This document shows, piece after piece, positions 9,327 to 17,812 of a DNA stretch of 64,000 nucleotides. This stretch comes from a bacterium. GTDB taxonomy: Bacteria; SAR324; XYD2-FULL-50-16. Location: contig JAHJTV010000063.1 in the NCBI GenBank assembly GCA_018829445.1, positions 1 through 64,000 on the forward strand, in the 5' to 3' direction. Numbering within the stretch: the first letter of the stretch is position 1; each line of letters starts with the position of its first letter. A program made the position numbers and the translations under genes. A model generated the notes under the pieces. The model was not told the origin of the DNA. It made no database searches and was given only the letters and a program-made list of their open reading frames with translations.

Positions 9327-9581
9327 GATTGGCAAAGAGTTTGATTTAAATGCAGCCGGTGAACTTGAAAAAGATAAATCGGCTGCCAAACCAGTGAATT
9401 TTTATTGACTGTAAAATCACTTTAAATTGTTCCTTTATTGAAGCTTGCAGCCAGGGTGATAAGTATGATGAATTACCCTGATCTTCAGGCTTGACATGGA
9501 TGTTAAACTTAAAAACGGAGTTTGTTTATGGATGAAGTTTTTTAACAAAAACAGGAAGAATCCTGTATAGATGAAAAATCT

Positions 9582-9597
9582 CATACAAGGAGGTATG
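9582..9597 (+). promoter_or_regulatory. SD hairpin, candidate CsrA site (flagellin 9600)
   Basis: CATAC (9582-9586) pairs with GTATG (9593-9597) around AAGGAG (9587-9592). Relative to the other three leaders the fourth pair from the loop is A-T instead of C-G, a compensatory change that keeps the stem. AUACAAGGAGGU matches the CsrA consensus RUACARGGAUGU at 11 of 12 positions, the best of the set. Confidence 0.7.
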
Positions 9598-9599
9598 TT

Positions 9600-11123
9600 A
9601 TGAGTTTAAGAATTAATAACAATATCAGTGCGCTCAATGCGCATCGAAACTTGAAACTCAATGATGATAAGCTCACCAGAACCCTGGAGAGACTGTCATC
9701 AGGACTTCAGGTGACAAGGGCTGCTGATGGTCCCGCTAAGCTCGTTATTTCAGAGCAGATGAGGGCACAGGTGGGTGGTTTGAAACAGGCGATTGATAAC
9801 TCGGAAACGGCTATTTCACTCGTCCAAACCACTGAAGCGAACATGTCCGAGATCAGTAACCTTCTGACCGGTATCCGGCAGTTGGCGATACATGCTGCCA
9901 ACGAAGGGACAAATGATGATGTGATGCTTCAGGCGGATCAAAATGAGATTCGCAACGCTTTGGATACCATCAACAGAATCTCCGACCAGGCCCAGTTTGG
10001 AAACAAACGCCTGTTGGACGGTTCCAATGGGGCATCGGGTTTTGCTACCGGGGATAGTCTGGAGTTTGTGGGAGCAACACTGAACACCAAGGATTCCAGC
10101 GAGCATGGATTTGAGGTGAAAATCACCCAGAATTCGACTCGATCCGGGGTCGTTGGTTCAACTGCTCTAACCAAGGAGATGGTTGCTGCCGGAGAATCGT
10201 TAACCGTGATTGAGAATGGAAGAATGGCAAAATATACTTCCAATGCTAATGATACGGTTGAAACGACGGTTCAAAACCTGCGATCGGAGATTGCCCGCAA
10301 CGGTCTTGATGTTGATGTATTTGTCGATGAAGGGGGTGTCATTAGTGCCCGTCACAGGCAATACGGTTCCGATTATAACTTCCAGGTGGCCAGTAGCACG
10401 GCTGGGGTGCTTTCCAAAGAAGCCGACCAGATTGAAAGTGCTGTGCTAGGATTGGACATCAAAGGGGTTATCAATGGTGAATCAGCCATCGGAAAGGGTA
10501 GAATTCTCACGGGCATATCCGGTGCTCAGTGTATTGACGGGTTGTCCATTCGGTACTCAGGTGATGAGCCAATTGGACTGGTGGCGGAATGTGAGGTCTA
10601 TGACAAAGTTGGTGAAGCTGAAACTGAAGAGGCTCAGGGATCGGAAGATATACCCGAAGGAGGAAAAGCGGTCGGTCGGGTATTTGTTTCTCAAAAATCC
10701 CTCAAGTTTCAGGTTGGTGCCAACCAGGAGCAGACAGTCGGGATTTCATTAGGCAGTACGCATTCCGACAACCTGGCCCGCGGAGTCCTTAACAAAAGCG
10801 GATATCGAAGTTTGAACGAAGTTGATGTAAGGACATTCCAGGGAGCTACCGATACACTAGCCCTTGTTGATAATGCCATCAATGAGGTAACCGCTACACG
10901 GGGAGCTCTGGGTGCTTTTCAGAAGAATACCCTGGAAAGTAATCTCTCGAATCTCAGGGTGGCGAGTGAAAACCTGGTATCTGCTGAATCTGTCATTCGT
11001 GATGTGGATATGGCAGCTGAAATGGCAGAATTTACCAAACATCAGATTATGATGCAGTCAGCAACCGCAATGCTGGCGCAGGCTAATCAGATTCCTCCTA
11101 ACGTATTGAGATTGCTGCAATAG
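9600..11123 (+). CDS. fliC: flagellin (paralogue 4)
   Basis: 507 residues: MSLRINNNISALNAHRNL at the start, LERLSSGLQVTRA in D1, the middle domain with KGVINGESAIGKGRILTG, and the C-terminal end IPPNVLRLLQ. Its C-terminal tail resembles the partial flagellin at the left edge (both end LLQ rather than LLG). The cysteine pair is at residues 311 and 331, one residue closer than in the other copies. The acidic stretch after the second Cys is longest here. The start is set by the hairpin-borne Shine-Dalgarno. Last flagellin of the array; an inverted repeat follows at 11141-11171. Confidence 0.95.
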   Translation: MSLRINNNISALNAHRNLKLNDDKLTRTLERLSSGLQVTRAADGPAKLVISEQMRAQVGGLKQAIDNSETAISLVQTTEANMSEISNLLTGIRQLAIHAANEGTNDDVMLQADQNEIRNALDTINRISDQAQFGNKRLLDGSNGASGFATGDSLEFVGATLNTKDSSEHGFEVKITQNSTRSGVVGSTALTKEMVAAGESLTVIENGRMAKYTSNANDTVETTVQNLRSEIARNGLDVDVFVDEGGVISARHRQYGSDYNFQVASSTAGVLSKEADQIESAVLGLDIKGVINGESAIGKGRILTGISGAQCIDGLSIRYSGDEPIGLVAECEVYDKVGEAETEEAQGSEDIPEGGKAVGRVFVSQKSLKFQVGANQEQTVGISLGSTHSDNLARGVLNKSGYRSLNEVDVRTFQGATDTLALVDNAINEVTATRGALGAFQKNTLESNLSNLRVASENLVSAESVIRDVDMAAEMAEFTKHQIMMQSATAMLAQANQIPPNVLRLLQ

Positions 11124-11140
11124 GTTAGGGTCATATTTTA

Positions 11141-11171
11141 CCTGTCTTGAGGCATGTCGCTTCAAGACAGG
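11141..11171. terminator. hairpin after flagellin array, possible terminator
   Basis: CCTGTCTTGA (11141-11150) and TCAAGACAGG (11162-11171) form a perfect 10-bp stem with an 11-base loop, 18 bases after the last flagellin stop. No T-tract follows on either strand, so intrinsic termination is uncertain; it could protect the mRNA 3' end. Confidence 0.5.
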
Positions 11172-11193
11172 CATTAAACAAATCAGAGTTGTC

Positions 11194-11355
11194 ATGAAAA
11201 TAAAAATGATTGTATTTTCCCTGCTGTTTTTTTTGGCTGTTATGGTTTCAGGCTGTGGAATGTTTGGTGGGAAAACAAACAAGAAGTGCATTCCATGCCA
11301 AAGCAGTCAACTAAGTATTTTTTCTGAATATCAAATAGCTGCAAGGATGCCTTGA
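11194..11355 (+). CDS. small predicted lipoprotein (53 aa)
   Basis: A short frame starting ATG 11194 encodes a basic N-terminus, a hydrophobic core and a lipobox VSGC with Cys21, then a short tail with a CIPC motif (Cys32, Cys35). The start MKIKMIVFSLLFFLAVMVSG is typical of a lipoprotein signal. No strong Shine-Dalgarno is seen. It sits between the end of the flagellin array and the convergent ispE. It could be a genuine small outer-membrane lipoprotein or the start of a truncated gene, since the sequence after about residue 40 has no recognisable pattern. Confidence 0.45.
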   Translation: MKIKMIVFSLLFFLAVMVSGCGMFGGKTNKKCIPCQSSQLSIFSEYQIAARMP

Positions 11356-11455
11356 TATTCGATTCAGCCTGATGACACGGAAGTTGAAAATTAAAAGAAC
11401 GACCAGAATGAGACGATCAGGTTTTCACAAGGATAGTGGAAACAGGCAATTTGGA

Positions 11456-12316
11456 TTACTCATATTTGTATTCAGGCAGGGTTTCGCACTTGAATACTTT
11501 CCAATCGTTTTTTTCAAAAAGGTTGGAGTAAGCTTTGTTCCGTGTTTCCTCATCCGGAAAAACACCGAACAAGGTACTGCCTGATCCTGATAATCCACTG
11601 AAGAGTGCACCCTGTTTCAGAATGGTTTCTCTGGTAACTTTTAATTGAGGATATCGCTCGACTAAAGGGTACCAAAAATCATTATTGTCAGGCGTTAAAC
11701 TCCTGAATTCATCAAGGGAGTAATGATGTAGCAGTCTTTGTCTTTTGGACTTGTTGCAGATTGAATACGCCAATTTTGTTGAGACAGGAAATCCGGGGTA
11801 TACCAGAAGCAGATTTATGGGATCAAATCGTTGCAGAACGGTCAATCGTTCACCAATTCCTTCGGCCAGGGATGGCCTGGGATTGAGAAAAAAAGGGACA
11901 TCGGCTCCCAGACTTAATGCAAGTAGAGATAGTCGATCATCGGGAATATTAAGACGGAGTAACCTATTAGCCATCACAAGGGTTCCGGCTGCATTCCCGC
12001 TTCCCCCTCCTAAACCAGCCCCCCACGGGATTTTTTTATCCAGCTCTATGGATAAGGAAAACTTCTTACCCGCTTCTTTCTCCAATAAACGAATGGCTTT
12101 TATTATTAAATTATCCTCCTGATTCACCCCGGGTAAATTGGTTCTTAGTTCAACTCTCCCGGAATCGGAGGGGGACAACCTGATCCTATCGAATACAGAT
12201 ACCGGAATCAGGTCCATAACCAATTCATGATAGCCGTCTTGCCTTTTTGATTGAATCAACAGATAAAAATTTATCTTTGCCGGAGTGAGGAATGAAATGG
12301 GTTCAAAATCCGGCAT
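11456..12316 (-). CDS. ispE: 4-diphosphocytidyl-2-C-methyl-D-erythritol kinase
   Basis: 286 residues, GHMP-kinase superfamily. IspE phosphorylates CDP-methylerythritol in the non-mevalonate (MEP) route to isoprenoids. The N-terminal TPAKINFYLLI and DGYHEL motifs are typical. The ATP-binding motif PWGAGLGGGSGNAAG lies at about residues 92-106 and the C-terminal GHMP motif GLSGSGSTLFG at about residues 249-259. Length is normal for the family. Last gene of a leftward cluster (lysine-rich protein, HD-GYP regulator, DsbA-like, ispE), 86 bases after the DsbA-like gene. Confidence 0.93.
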   Translation of the reverse strand: MPDFEPISFLTPAKINFYLLIQSKRQDGYHELVMDLIPVSVFDRIRLSPSDSGRVELRTNLPGVNQEDNLIIKAIRLLEKEAGKKFSLSIELDKKIPWGAGLGGGSGNAAGTLVMANRLLRLNIPDDRLSLLALSLGADVPFFLNPRPSLAEGIGERLTVLQRFDPINLLLVYPGFPVSTKLAYSICNKSKRQRLLHHYSLDEFRSLTPDNNDFWYPLVERYPQLKVTRETILKQGALFSGLSGSGSTLFGVFPDEETRNKAYSNLFEKNDWKVFKCETLPEYKYE

Positions 12317-12402
12317 AAGAATCCTTGCTGAGAGAGGTTGGGCGGAAAACTCAGTTGTTTATAGGCGTCTCCAATAATTCCGGGGCAATTAAAGGTAAGA
12401 AC

Positions 12403-13434
12403 CTATTTCAGATATTTTTCAATGGTGTTGATGAAAACCGTTATCGGTAAGGCTCCGGAAATTATTTCTCCGGTGACGGTGTTTAATTTTGAGTTATATG
12501 AGCCGATAACAAACCCGGGTGCTCCGTTAATACCTGCTTCGGTTGCGTCTTTTTGATCCTTTTCCAGTCTTGACCGATAAGTTTCTTGATCCAGACAATC
12601 ATTGAACTTTTTCAGATCCTTTACACCTACCTGTTTTGCATAGGATTTTAGATCACTTATATATAGATTTCTTGGACTCTTAAACAGCAACTCGTGGTAT
12701 TCCGTAAATTTCCCCTGATCACGGGAGCACTCTGCCGCAATGGCTGCTTCATCGGCTTCCCTGTGAAATGGCAGGGGAGCGTGACGATAGCCAAATATCA
12801 CTTTGCCTTCAAATTGGTCTCTTAATTCGGCAATGGTAGGTTGAACCTTTGCGCAAAAAGGGCATTGATAATCGGAAAACTCCAACACCATCACCCGGGC
12901 ATTCCGGTCTCCTCTTAAAAAAGCGGTACCGATAGGGACTTCCAATAGAAAATCATTGGGAGATTCCAGGTATGAAACGATCAATCCATCCTTTACAGCA
13001 TCACTGAACATGCTGGTATAGAACTCGGTGTCGGCTTTTTGCTCCAGGTATTGTATGATCATGGGATAAAACTGTTCGTAACTTCCCCTGGAACTCAGGT
13101 TGTTGGCCTGGTAAAAAGCCTTGGCTTGTTCATCTTTTATTTTTACTGTCGGCTTATTGGAATACTTCGGGTATTTCTCACCCAATCTGACAACAGCTTC
13201 TTTCTTTAATTGAGAGTCCAGTAATTCAAACAGCTGGTGTCTTAACTCATTTATTTTTTTGTCTTCGATATCCGTGATTCTTACAGGGTCTGAATCGATG
13301 CTGGCAATAACCGGGTTGGAATTGAATATTTTAATGCCTTTTTCGACGGCGGATAGGTTTTCGGAGCGTGTTAAACCAATAAGGATGGCCAATAAGAAGA
13401 TCAAAATCGCTGGAGCTCTTACGTTCAGTTTCAT
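12403..13434 (-). CDS. DsbA-family thiol:disulfide oxidoreductase, exported
   Basis: 343 residues. The N-terminus has a basic start and a hydrophobic segment (about 8-25), a signal peptide or membrane anchor. A helical region follows (about 35-155), then a thioredoxin fold with an inserted helical domain. The CPFC active site is Cys191-Cys194, and the cis-proline loop reads GAPGFVIG near residue 305. This layout, a helical domain followed by a DsbA fold, matches Com1/BdbD-type or disulfide-isomerase-type proteins. It would form or rearrange disulfides in the periplasm. Stop lies 86 bases before ispE; start is 64 bases after the HD-GYP gene. Substrates are unknown; nearby flagellins carry a cysteine pair, but a link is only speculative. 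Confidence 0.85.
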   Translation of the reverse strand: MKLNVRAPAILIFLLAILIGLTRSENLSAVEKGIKIFNSNPVIASIDSDPVRITDIEDKKINELRHQLFELLDSQLKKEAVVRLGEKYPKYSNKPTVKIKDEQAKAFYQANNLSSRGSYEQFYPMIIQYLEQKADTEFYTSMFSDAVKDGLIVSYLESPNDFLLEVPIGTAFLRGDRNARVMVLEFSDYQCPFCAKVQPTIAELRDQFEGKVIFGYRHAPLPFHREADEAAIAAECSRDQGKFTEYHELLFKSPRNLYISDLKSYAKQVGVKDLKKFNDCLDQETYRSRLEKDQKDATEAGINGAPGFVIGSYNSKLNTVTGEIISGALPITVFINTIEKYLK

Positions 13435-13498
13435 GCGGCCTCAATTTTAAAATGGAAAAAGTGAAATTTTTGAGAAGGAAACAGGAGGTTTATCAAAT

Positions 13499-14845
13499 CT
13501 ACCCCATGATTTCTAAAAAAGCATCAACACAATCCGGACACAATTGTGATTCCCGTACTTCGAGGATAATCTGCAGGGCGACCTCTTTTGGAAAACCTTT
13601 ACGATAGGGACGATCCGTGGTTAAAGCATCATAGGTGTCTGCAACTGCTGTTATTCGTGACCAGATGGGGATTTTTTTACCTTTCAGTTGTGATGGATAT
13701 CCAGTCCCGTCAAACCGTTCATGGTGGTGAAGCACTATGGGGATGACTTCCTTGAGACTGGGTATGGGTTGAAGAATATTACTTCCGATTACCGGATGCT
13801 GCTCAAAAATCTTTTTTTCAATTTTTGTCAATTGACCGTTCTTCAGTAACAGGCTGTCAGGGATTCCAATTTTTCCCAAATCATGCAGTCCTGCGCCAAT
13901 CCTTAAGGTTTGGATATCATTTTTGGAAACATTCATAGCTTCTGCAATTGAGACCACAAAACGGGATACATTTTCAGAATGGCCGCGTGTATAAGGGTCT
14001 CGAGCTTCAAGAGCATGGGCCAGGCTTGTGATACTGCCAAGCATTGCTTTCCGTTCTGAGATAAGCCGTTCCCTGTCCTTGAGCAAAAGCTGGAACTGTG
14101 TGGAGAGCAGTTTCTCCGTCAGGATGACAAGTTGCTCCACATTAAATGGTTTGACCAGATATGCAGCTGCTCCCTTTTCGACCATACTTCTCATGGATGC
14201 GCGATCACTGTTGGCACTCATGACAATAAATGGGATCTTGGAAAGCTTTGGATTTTCATTGATACGATCACATAACTCAAATCCGTTCATAACAGGCATA
14301 TCGAGATCGCTGATGATAATGTCCGGTTTGATGTTTTTTAAAAGATCCAGTGCTTTTTTCCCATTGAGGGCAGTCAAAACCTGAAAACCTGATTTGGCCA
14401 GTCCATTCTCAACCAGTTTCAAAATGGTTTTAGAATCATCAACTACCAAAACTATTTTATTTTTATGAAAGAAAGATTTGTGCAGGATATCTTCAATGGT
14501 GCCAATGAGCAACTTTTCTGCCATGGATTTTGGGACATAGGCAGAAGCCCCGACCTCAAATCCCTTTTCAACATCACTGTCACGTTCCATTGAGCTTAGA
14601 ATCACGACCGGTATACTACGTGTCGCCACATCTTCTTTCAATTGTTTGCACATCTCAAGCCCGTCCATTATCGGCATGTCAACATCCGATAAAATCAGGT
14701 CGAACTCTTGAGAACGCGCTTTCTGCAGACCGCTTTCCCCATTATCGGCTACGGTTATTTCAGCCTTAATCGACTTGAGCCGAGATTTAATTATATTCTG
14801 GAGAGAGCGACTATCCTCTACAATCAGGATTTTAGGGTCGGTCAT
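13499..14845 (-). CDS. tandem REC-REC-HD-GYP response regulator (c-di-GMP phosphodiesterase)
   Basis: 448 residues. Receiver 1 (about 4-118) has the phospho-acceptor context ILSDVDMPIMDG, and receiver 2 (about 131-245) has IISDLDMPVMNG, so both acceptor Asp residues are present. The HD-GYP domain (about 270-448) has RGHSENVSRF, the catalytic HD at His321-Asp322 (GLHDLGKIGIP), HPVIGSNIL, and HHHERFDGTGYP, which includes the GYP signature. HD-GYP proteins hydrolyse cyclic di-GMP, usually promoting motility over biofilm. All key residues look intact. It starts 5 bases after the stop of the lysine-rich protein gene, so the two are probably co-transcribed. Confidence 0.93.
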   Translation of the reverse strand: MTDPKILIVEDSRSLQNIIKSRLKSIKAEITVADNGESGLQKARSQEFDLILSDVDMPIMDGLEMCKQLKEDVATRSIPVVILSSMERDSDVEKGFEVGASAYVPKSMAEKLLIGTIEDILHKSFFHKNKIVLVVDDSKTILKLVENGLAKSGFQVLTALNGKKALDLLKNIKPDIIISDLDMPVMNGFELCDRINENPKLSKIPFIVMSANSDRASMRSMVEKGAAAYLVKPFNVEQLVILTEKLLSTQFQLLLKDRERLISERKAMLGSITSLAHALEARDPYTRGHSENVSRFVVSIAEAMNVSKNDIQTLRIGAGLHDLGKIGIPDSLLLKNGQLTKIEKKIFEQHPVIGSNILQPIPSLKEVIPIVLHHHERFDGTGYPSQLKGKKIPIWSRITAVADTYDALTTDRPYRKGFPKEVALQIILEVRESQLCPDCVDAFLEIMG

Positions 14846-14850
14846 AATAA

Positions 14851-15846
14851 CTAATAACTAAGGTTTGACAAGTACTCTTCCCTGTTGCCCAGAACTTCAA
14901 TTATCTCATCATATTTTTCCTGTGGAAGCAGCTCTTTCTCCCCAATGAATTTAAAAAAGATCTCCAGTGACTGAAGCATGTTTTTCATATCTTCTTTCGT
15001 AGGGTGCATGACCCTTACAAACCAACCTTCCAGGAAGTTTTTTATTTTCCTTGCCCTGACGGTATCAAAACTGGTGATCTCTTTTTCTTCAAAGAAATCA
15101 TTTACCAATACTTCAACATCTTCTTGAATCCGTTCACGAACATCCTCTTCCAAAGAACCCTCCGATTCCATATAGGCTGCGAATTCTTCAATGATTTCTT
15201 CGAATGCCGAAGGAGCAATCTTCTCCTTATCCTCTTCGGAGAGATCATCTTCCATGCTGGCAGCTACCGATTCCTGATCCATGCTGAAACTGGCCAGACT
15301 ATTTGTCTTCTCCTGTAAGTATTCAGCCCAGGTACGGTCATAATCTCTCAGTTGTACATTCAATTGCTTAAGGTCAAGAGGCTCCCCATTATCAATTATG
15401 CTAACCGCATTGTAGTACATGGCAACGGCGATCTGATTGAGATAGGCAGGAGCATTTTCCTGTTCCATGAAATATAAAATAGCGTGCACCATCATGCCCT
15501 TATTGGCATCGCCTAGCTGGTCAAATCGGATCTTCATGGCTTCATGCTGGGCTTGCAGTTTTTCTTGAAATTCCGGTGTTCCCAAAGCTTCTATCTGGTC
15601 AGGAATTTTCTCATGCGTTGTTCGTACTGTCTCAATCTGTTCCTTGGTAAAACTAATCTCTTGCAGTTCCGGTTCAAATATCAAGCTGGGAAGATTTTTT
15701 AGATTCTGCTTTAATTTGGATGGGGAGATTTTTTGTTGAACCGGTCTTTTTGCTATTAGTTTTCTTTTGGTTGCAACTCTTTTTTGTTGTTTATTTTTAC
15801 GTCGCTTTTCGAGGCCCGCTTTTTTTTGTTTAGTTTTTTTTGCCAT
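14851..15846 (-). CDS. uncharacterised protein with lysine/arginine-rich head
   Basis: 331 residues, family not recognised. The first 35 residues contain 17 Lys/Arg (MAKKTKQKKAGLEKRRKNKQ...), which suggests binding to nucleic acid, acidic protein or membrane surface. The rest is acidic and predicted helical, with strongly acidic runs such as EDDLSEEDKEK and EEDVRERIQEDVE. No signal peptide, membrane segment or cysteine motif was seen. It is the first gene of the cluster and is immediately followed by the double-receiver HD-GYP gene (5-base gap), so a role in the same signalling pathway is a reasonable guess. Confidence 0.75.
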   Translation of the reverse strand: MAKKTKQKKAGLEKRRKNKQQKRVATKRKLIAKRPVQQKISPSKLKQNLKNLPSLIFEPELQEISFTKEQIETVRTTHEKIPDQIEALGTPEFQEKLQAQHEAMKIRFDQLGDANKGMMVHAILYFMEQENAPAYLNQIAVAMYYNAVSIIDNGEPLDLKQLNVQLRDYDRTWAEYLQEKTNSLASFSMDQESVAASMEDDLSEEDKEKIAPSAFEEIIEEFAAYMESEGSLEEDVRERIQEDVEVLVNDFFEEKEITSFDTVRARKIKNFLEGWFVRVMHPTKEDMKNMLQSLEIFFKFIGEKELLPQEKYDEIIEVLGNREEYLSNLSY

Positions 15847-16137
15847 AGATTATTGCCGGTTAATAGTCCTGCAGCTAGCTATTAGTTTATAATAGTGAAA
15901 GCTAAGAGAGGAAGCTGCTGGTCTTAAAAATAAAAAACAGATATGCTTTAACTTGTCATTAAGTACCAGCACTAATGGAGGGTAGACACTGGCCTACCTT
16001 GTGTAGAAACTACATCCTCAGGAGTTATGGAGTTACCAGTTCGATGGGATGATGTGATCCAGTCTCATTTAAATCACCATTAAAACTACACTTTACTTGA
16101 AAGACCGTTACGAAATCAACCTAAAACAGGTGAAATC

Positions 16138-17493
16138 TTGGCTAAAAAAACCTCAGAATTTTTGTGTGAATCATGTGGAGCGAAGGCCCTGAAGTGGGCC
16201 GGTCGGTGTACCAATTGTGGCGAGTGGGGAACCTTAACTGAACAAAAGACAGAAAGTGGACGGAATGTTTGGGTGGAATCCGGGCAAAAACCACAGGAAC
16301 TTAGTAAGGTTGAAGTTTTGGAAAATGAAGAGCGCTGGAGCACACAGGTAAATGAGTTCGATCGGGTGATCGGAGGAGGGTTTGTAAAAGGCTCCATTGG
16401 ACTTCTTGGTGGAACCCCGGGAGTTGGTAAATCGACCCTGATTTTACAACTTCTGGCAAGATTGACAAAACTGGGAAAAGAGGTTCTTTATATCTCGGGA
16501 GAGGAGTCTGTCAGCCAGATTAAACAAAGAGCTAATCGCCTGGTTATTAATCAGGAAAAAATCACAATTTTGATTGAATCAAACCTGGAGAGAATCCGAG
16601 CCTGTTTTCAGGAGCAAAATCCGGACTTTGTTGTGATCGATTCCATTCAAACCCTTTATTCAGGCCAGATTCAGGCCAGCCCAGGCAGCGTTACCCAGGT
16701 CAGGGAAACGGCTTCCCTTTTAATGCAATATGCCAAACAAACCAGCACTTCGGTTATGTTGATAGGACATGTTACCAAAGAGGGAGATATTGCCGGCCCC
16801 AGGACTCTGGAGCATATGGTGGATTATGTACTCTACCTGGAGGGGGAACGTAAAGAGCAGCAACGGATTTTGCGCAGTGTCAAAAACCGATTTGGTGATA
16901 TCAGTGAGATTGGCCTGTTTAAGATGACAGCAAAAGGGCTGGTGGAAATATCCAAACCGAATTTGCTGTTTGTCGACCGGTTTTCGATGGATCAGCCGGG
17001 GACGGCTGTTTTCGCTGCTAATGAGGGAACAAGAACCCTGTTTCTGGAAGTTCAGGTATTGGTGGGGGAAACACAGCAGGCTCACCCTGCACGAACATCA
17101 ATGGGTATGGACCGAAACCGATTACAGGTTATTTTAGCTGTTTTGGAAAAGCATCTGAATACGGATTTTAGTCGAAACGATGTGTATGTTAACCTGGCTG
17201 GAGGATTCAAAGTGGTGGAACCGGCAATCGATCTTTGCCTGATCGCAGCCTTGCTCTCCAGTCATCTGAATTTTGTTCTGCCCGAGAAATCTGTTTTCTG
17301 GGGTGAAGTCGCCTTGACTGGCGAGTTCAGAGCGGTCTCTTCATTGGAAAGTCGGTTGAATGAAACTGAACGATGCGGGTTCAAAGATGTCTTCTTGCCC
17401 CATCAGTCAAATGAGGCTCTTCTAAAAAGGAGGGGAGATCTCCATATTCATCCGGTGAAAAATATTCAACATCTAGCAGAGTTGATTCGCTAA
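16138..17493 (+). CDS. radA: DNA repair protein RadA (Sms)
   Basis: 451 residues. The N-terminal C4 zinc finger CESCGAKALKWAGRCTNC is followed by a RecA-like ATPase with Walker A GGTPGVGKST at residues 91-100, the RadA-specific KNRFG motif (SVKNRFGDISEIG), and a C-terminal Lon-protease-like domain. RadA processes branched recombination intermediates. The start is a TTG at 16138 with AGGTG 7 bases upstream; it gives the standard N-terminus just ahead of the zinc finger. The next gene begins one base after its stop, so the two are likely co-transcribed. Confidence 0.96.
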   Translation: MAKKTSEFLCESCGAKALKWAGRCTNCGEWGTLTEQKTESGRNVWVESGQKPQELSKVEVLENEERWSTQVNEFDRVIGGGFVKGSIGLLGGTPGVGKSTLILQLLARLTKLGKEVLYISGEESVSQIKQRANRLVINQEKITILIESNLERIRACFQEQNPDFVVIDSIQTLYSGQIQASPGSVTQVRETASLLMQYAKQTSTSVMLIGHVTKEGDIAGPRTLEHMVDYVLYLEGERKEQQRILRSVKNRFGDISEIGLFKMTAKGLVEISKPNLLFVDRFSMDQPGTAVFAANEGTRTLFLEVQVLVGETQQAHPARTSMGMDRNRLQVILAVLEKHLNTDFSRNDVYVNLAGGFKVVEPAIDLCLIAALLSSHLNFVLPEKSVFWGEVALTGEFRAVSSLESRLNETERCGFKDVFLPHQSNEALLKRRGDLHIHPVKNIQHLAELIR

Positions 17494-17494
17494 A

Positions 17495-17812
17495 ATGGCT
17501 GGATGTATCCAAAAATTAAACGAGGGAATTCGTATTAGCATTCACGTTCAGCCGAAAAGTTCAAAAACAGGTTGGGGTAACACCGTTGAGAGTGAAGGGA
17601 ACCACTGGATTCAGCTAAGAATTACAGCTCCACCTGTAGATGGGGCCGCTAACAAGGCGATTGTTAAGTTTTTGGCTAAGGAGTTCAAAACGGCAAAATC
17701 CAATATTGAACTAATTCAGGGGGAGAAAAGCAGGTTCAAGACGTTTCTTCTGGAAGGAGTAAACGAAGAGAGGCTGCAGGTGTTTTTGGATCGTTTTCAC
17801 CTGCAATTATAA
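17495..17812 (+). CDS. yggU: DUF167/YggU family protein
   Basis: 105 residues. Family signature: IHVQPKSSKTG near the start, then APPVDGAANKAIVKFLAKEF, the most conserved stretch of the family, followed by GEKSRFKTF. Function is not established; a small alpha/beta protein often encoded beside membrane or recombination genes. It begins one base after radA and ends exactly where the convergent fliG gene ends (17812/17813), so the two genes share no spacer. Confidence 0.9.
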   Translation: MAGCIQKLNEGIRISIHVQPKSSKTGWGNTVESEGNHWIQLRITAPPVDGAANKAIVKFLAKEFKTAKSNIELIQGEKSRFKTFLLEGVNEERLQVFLDRFHLQL

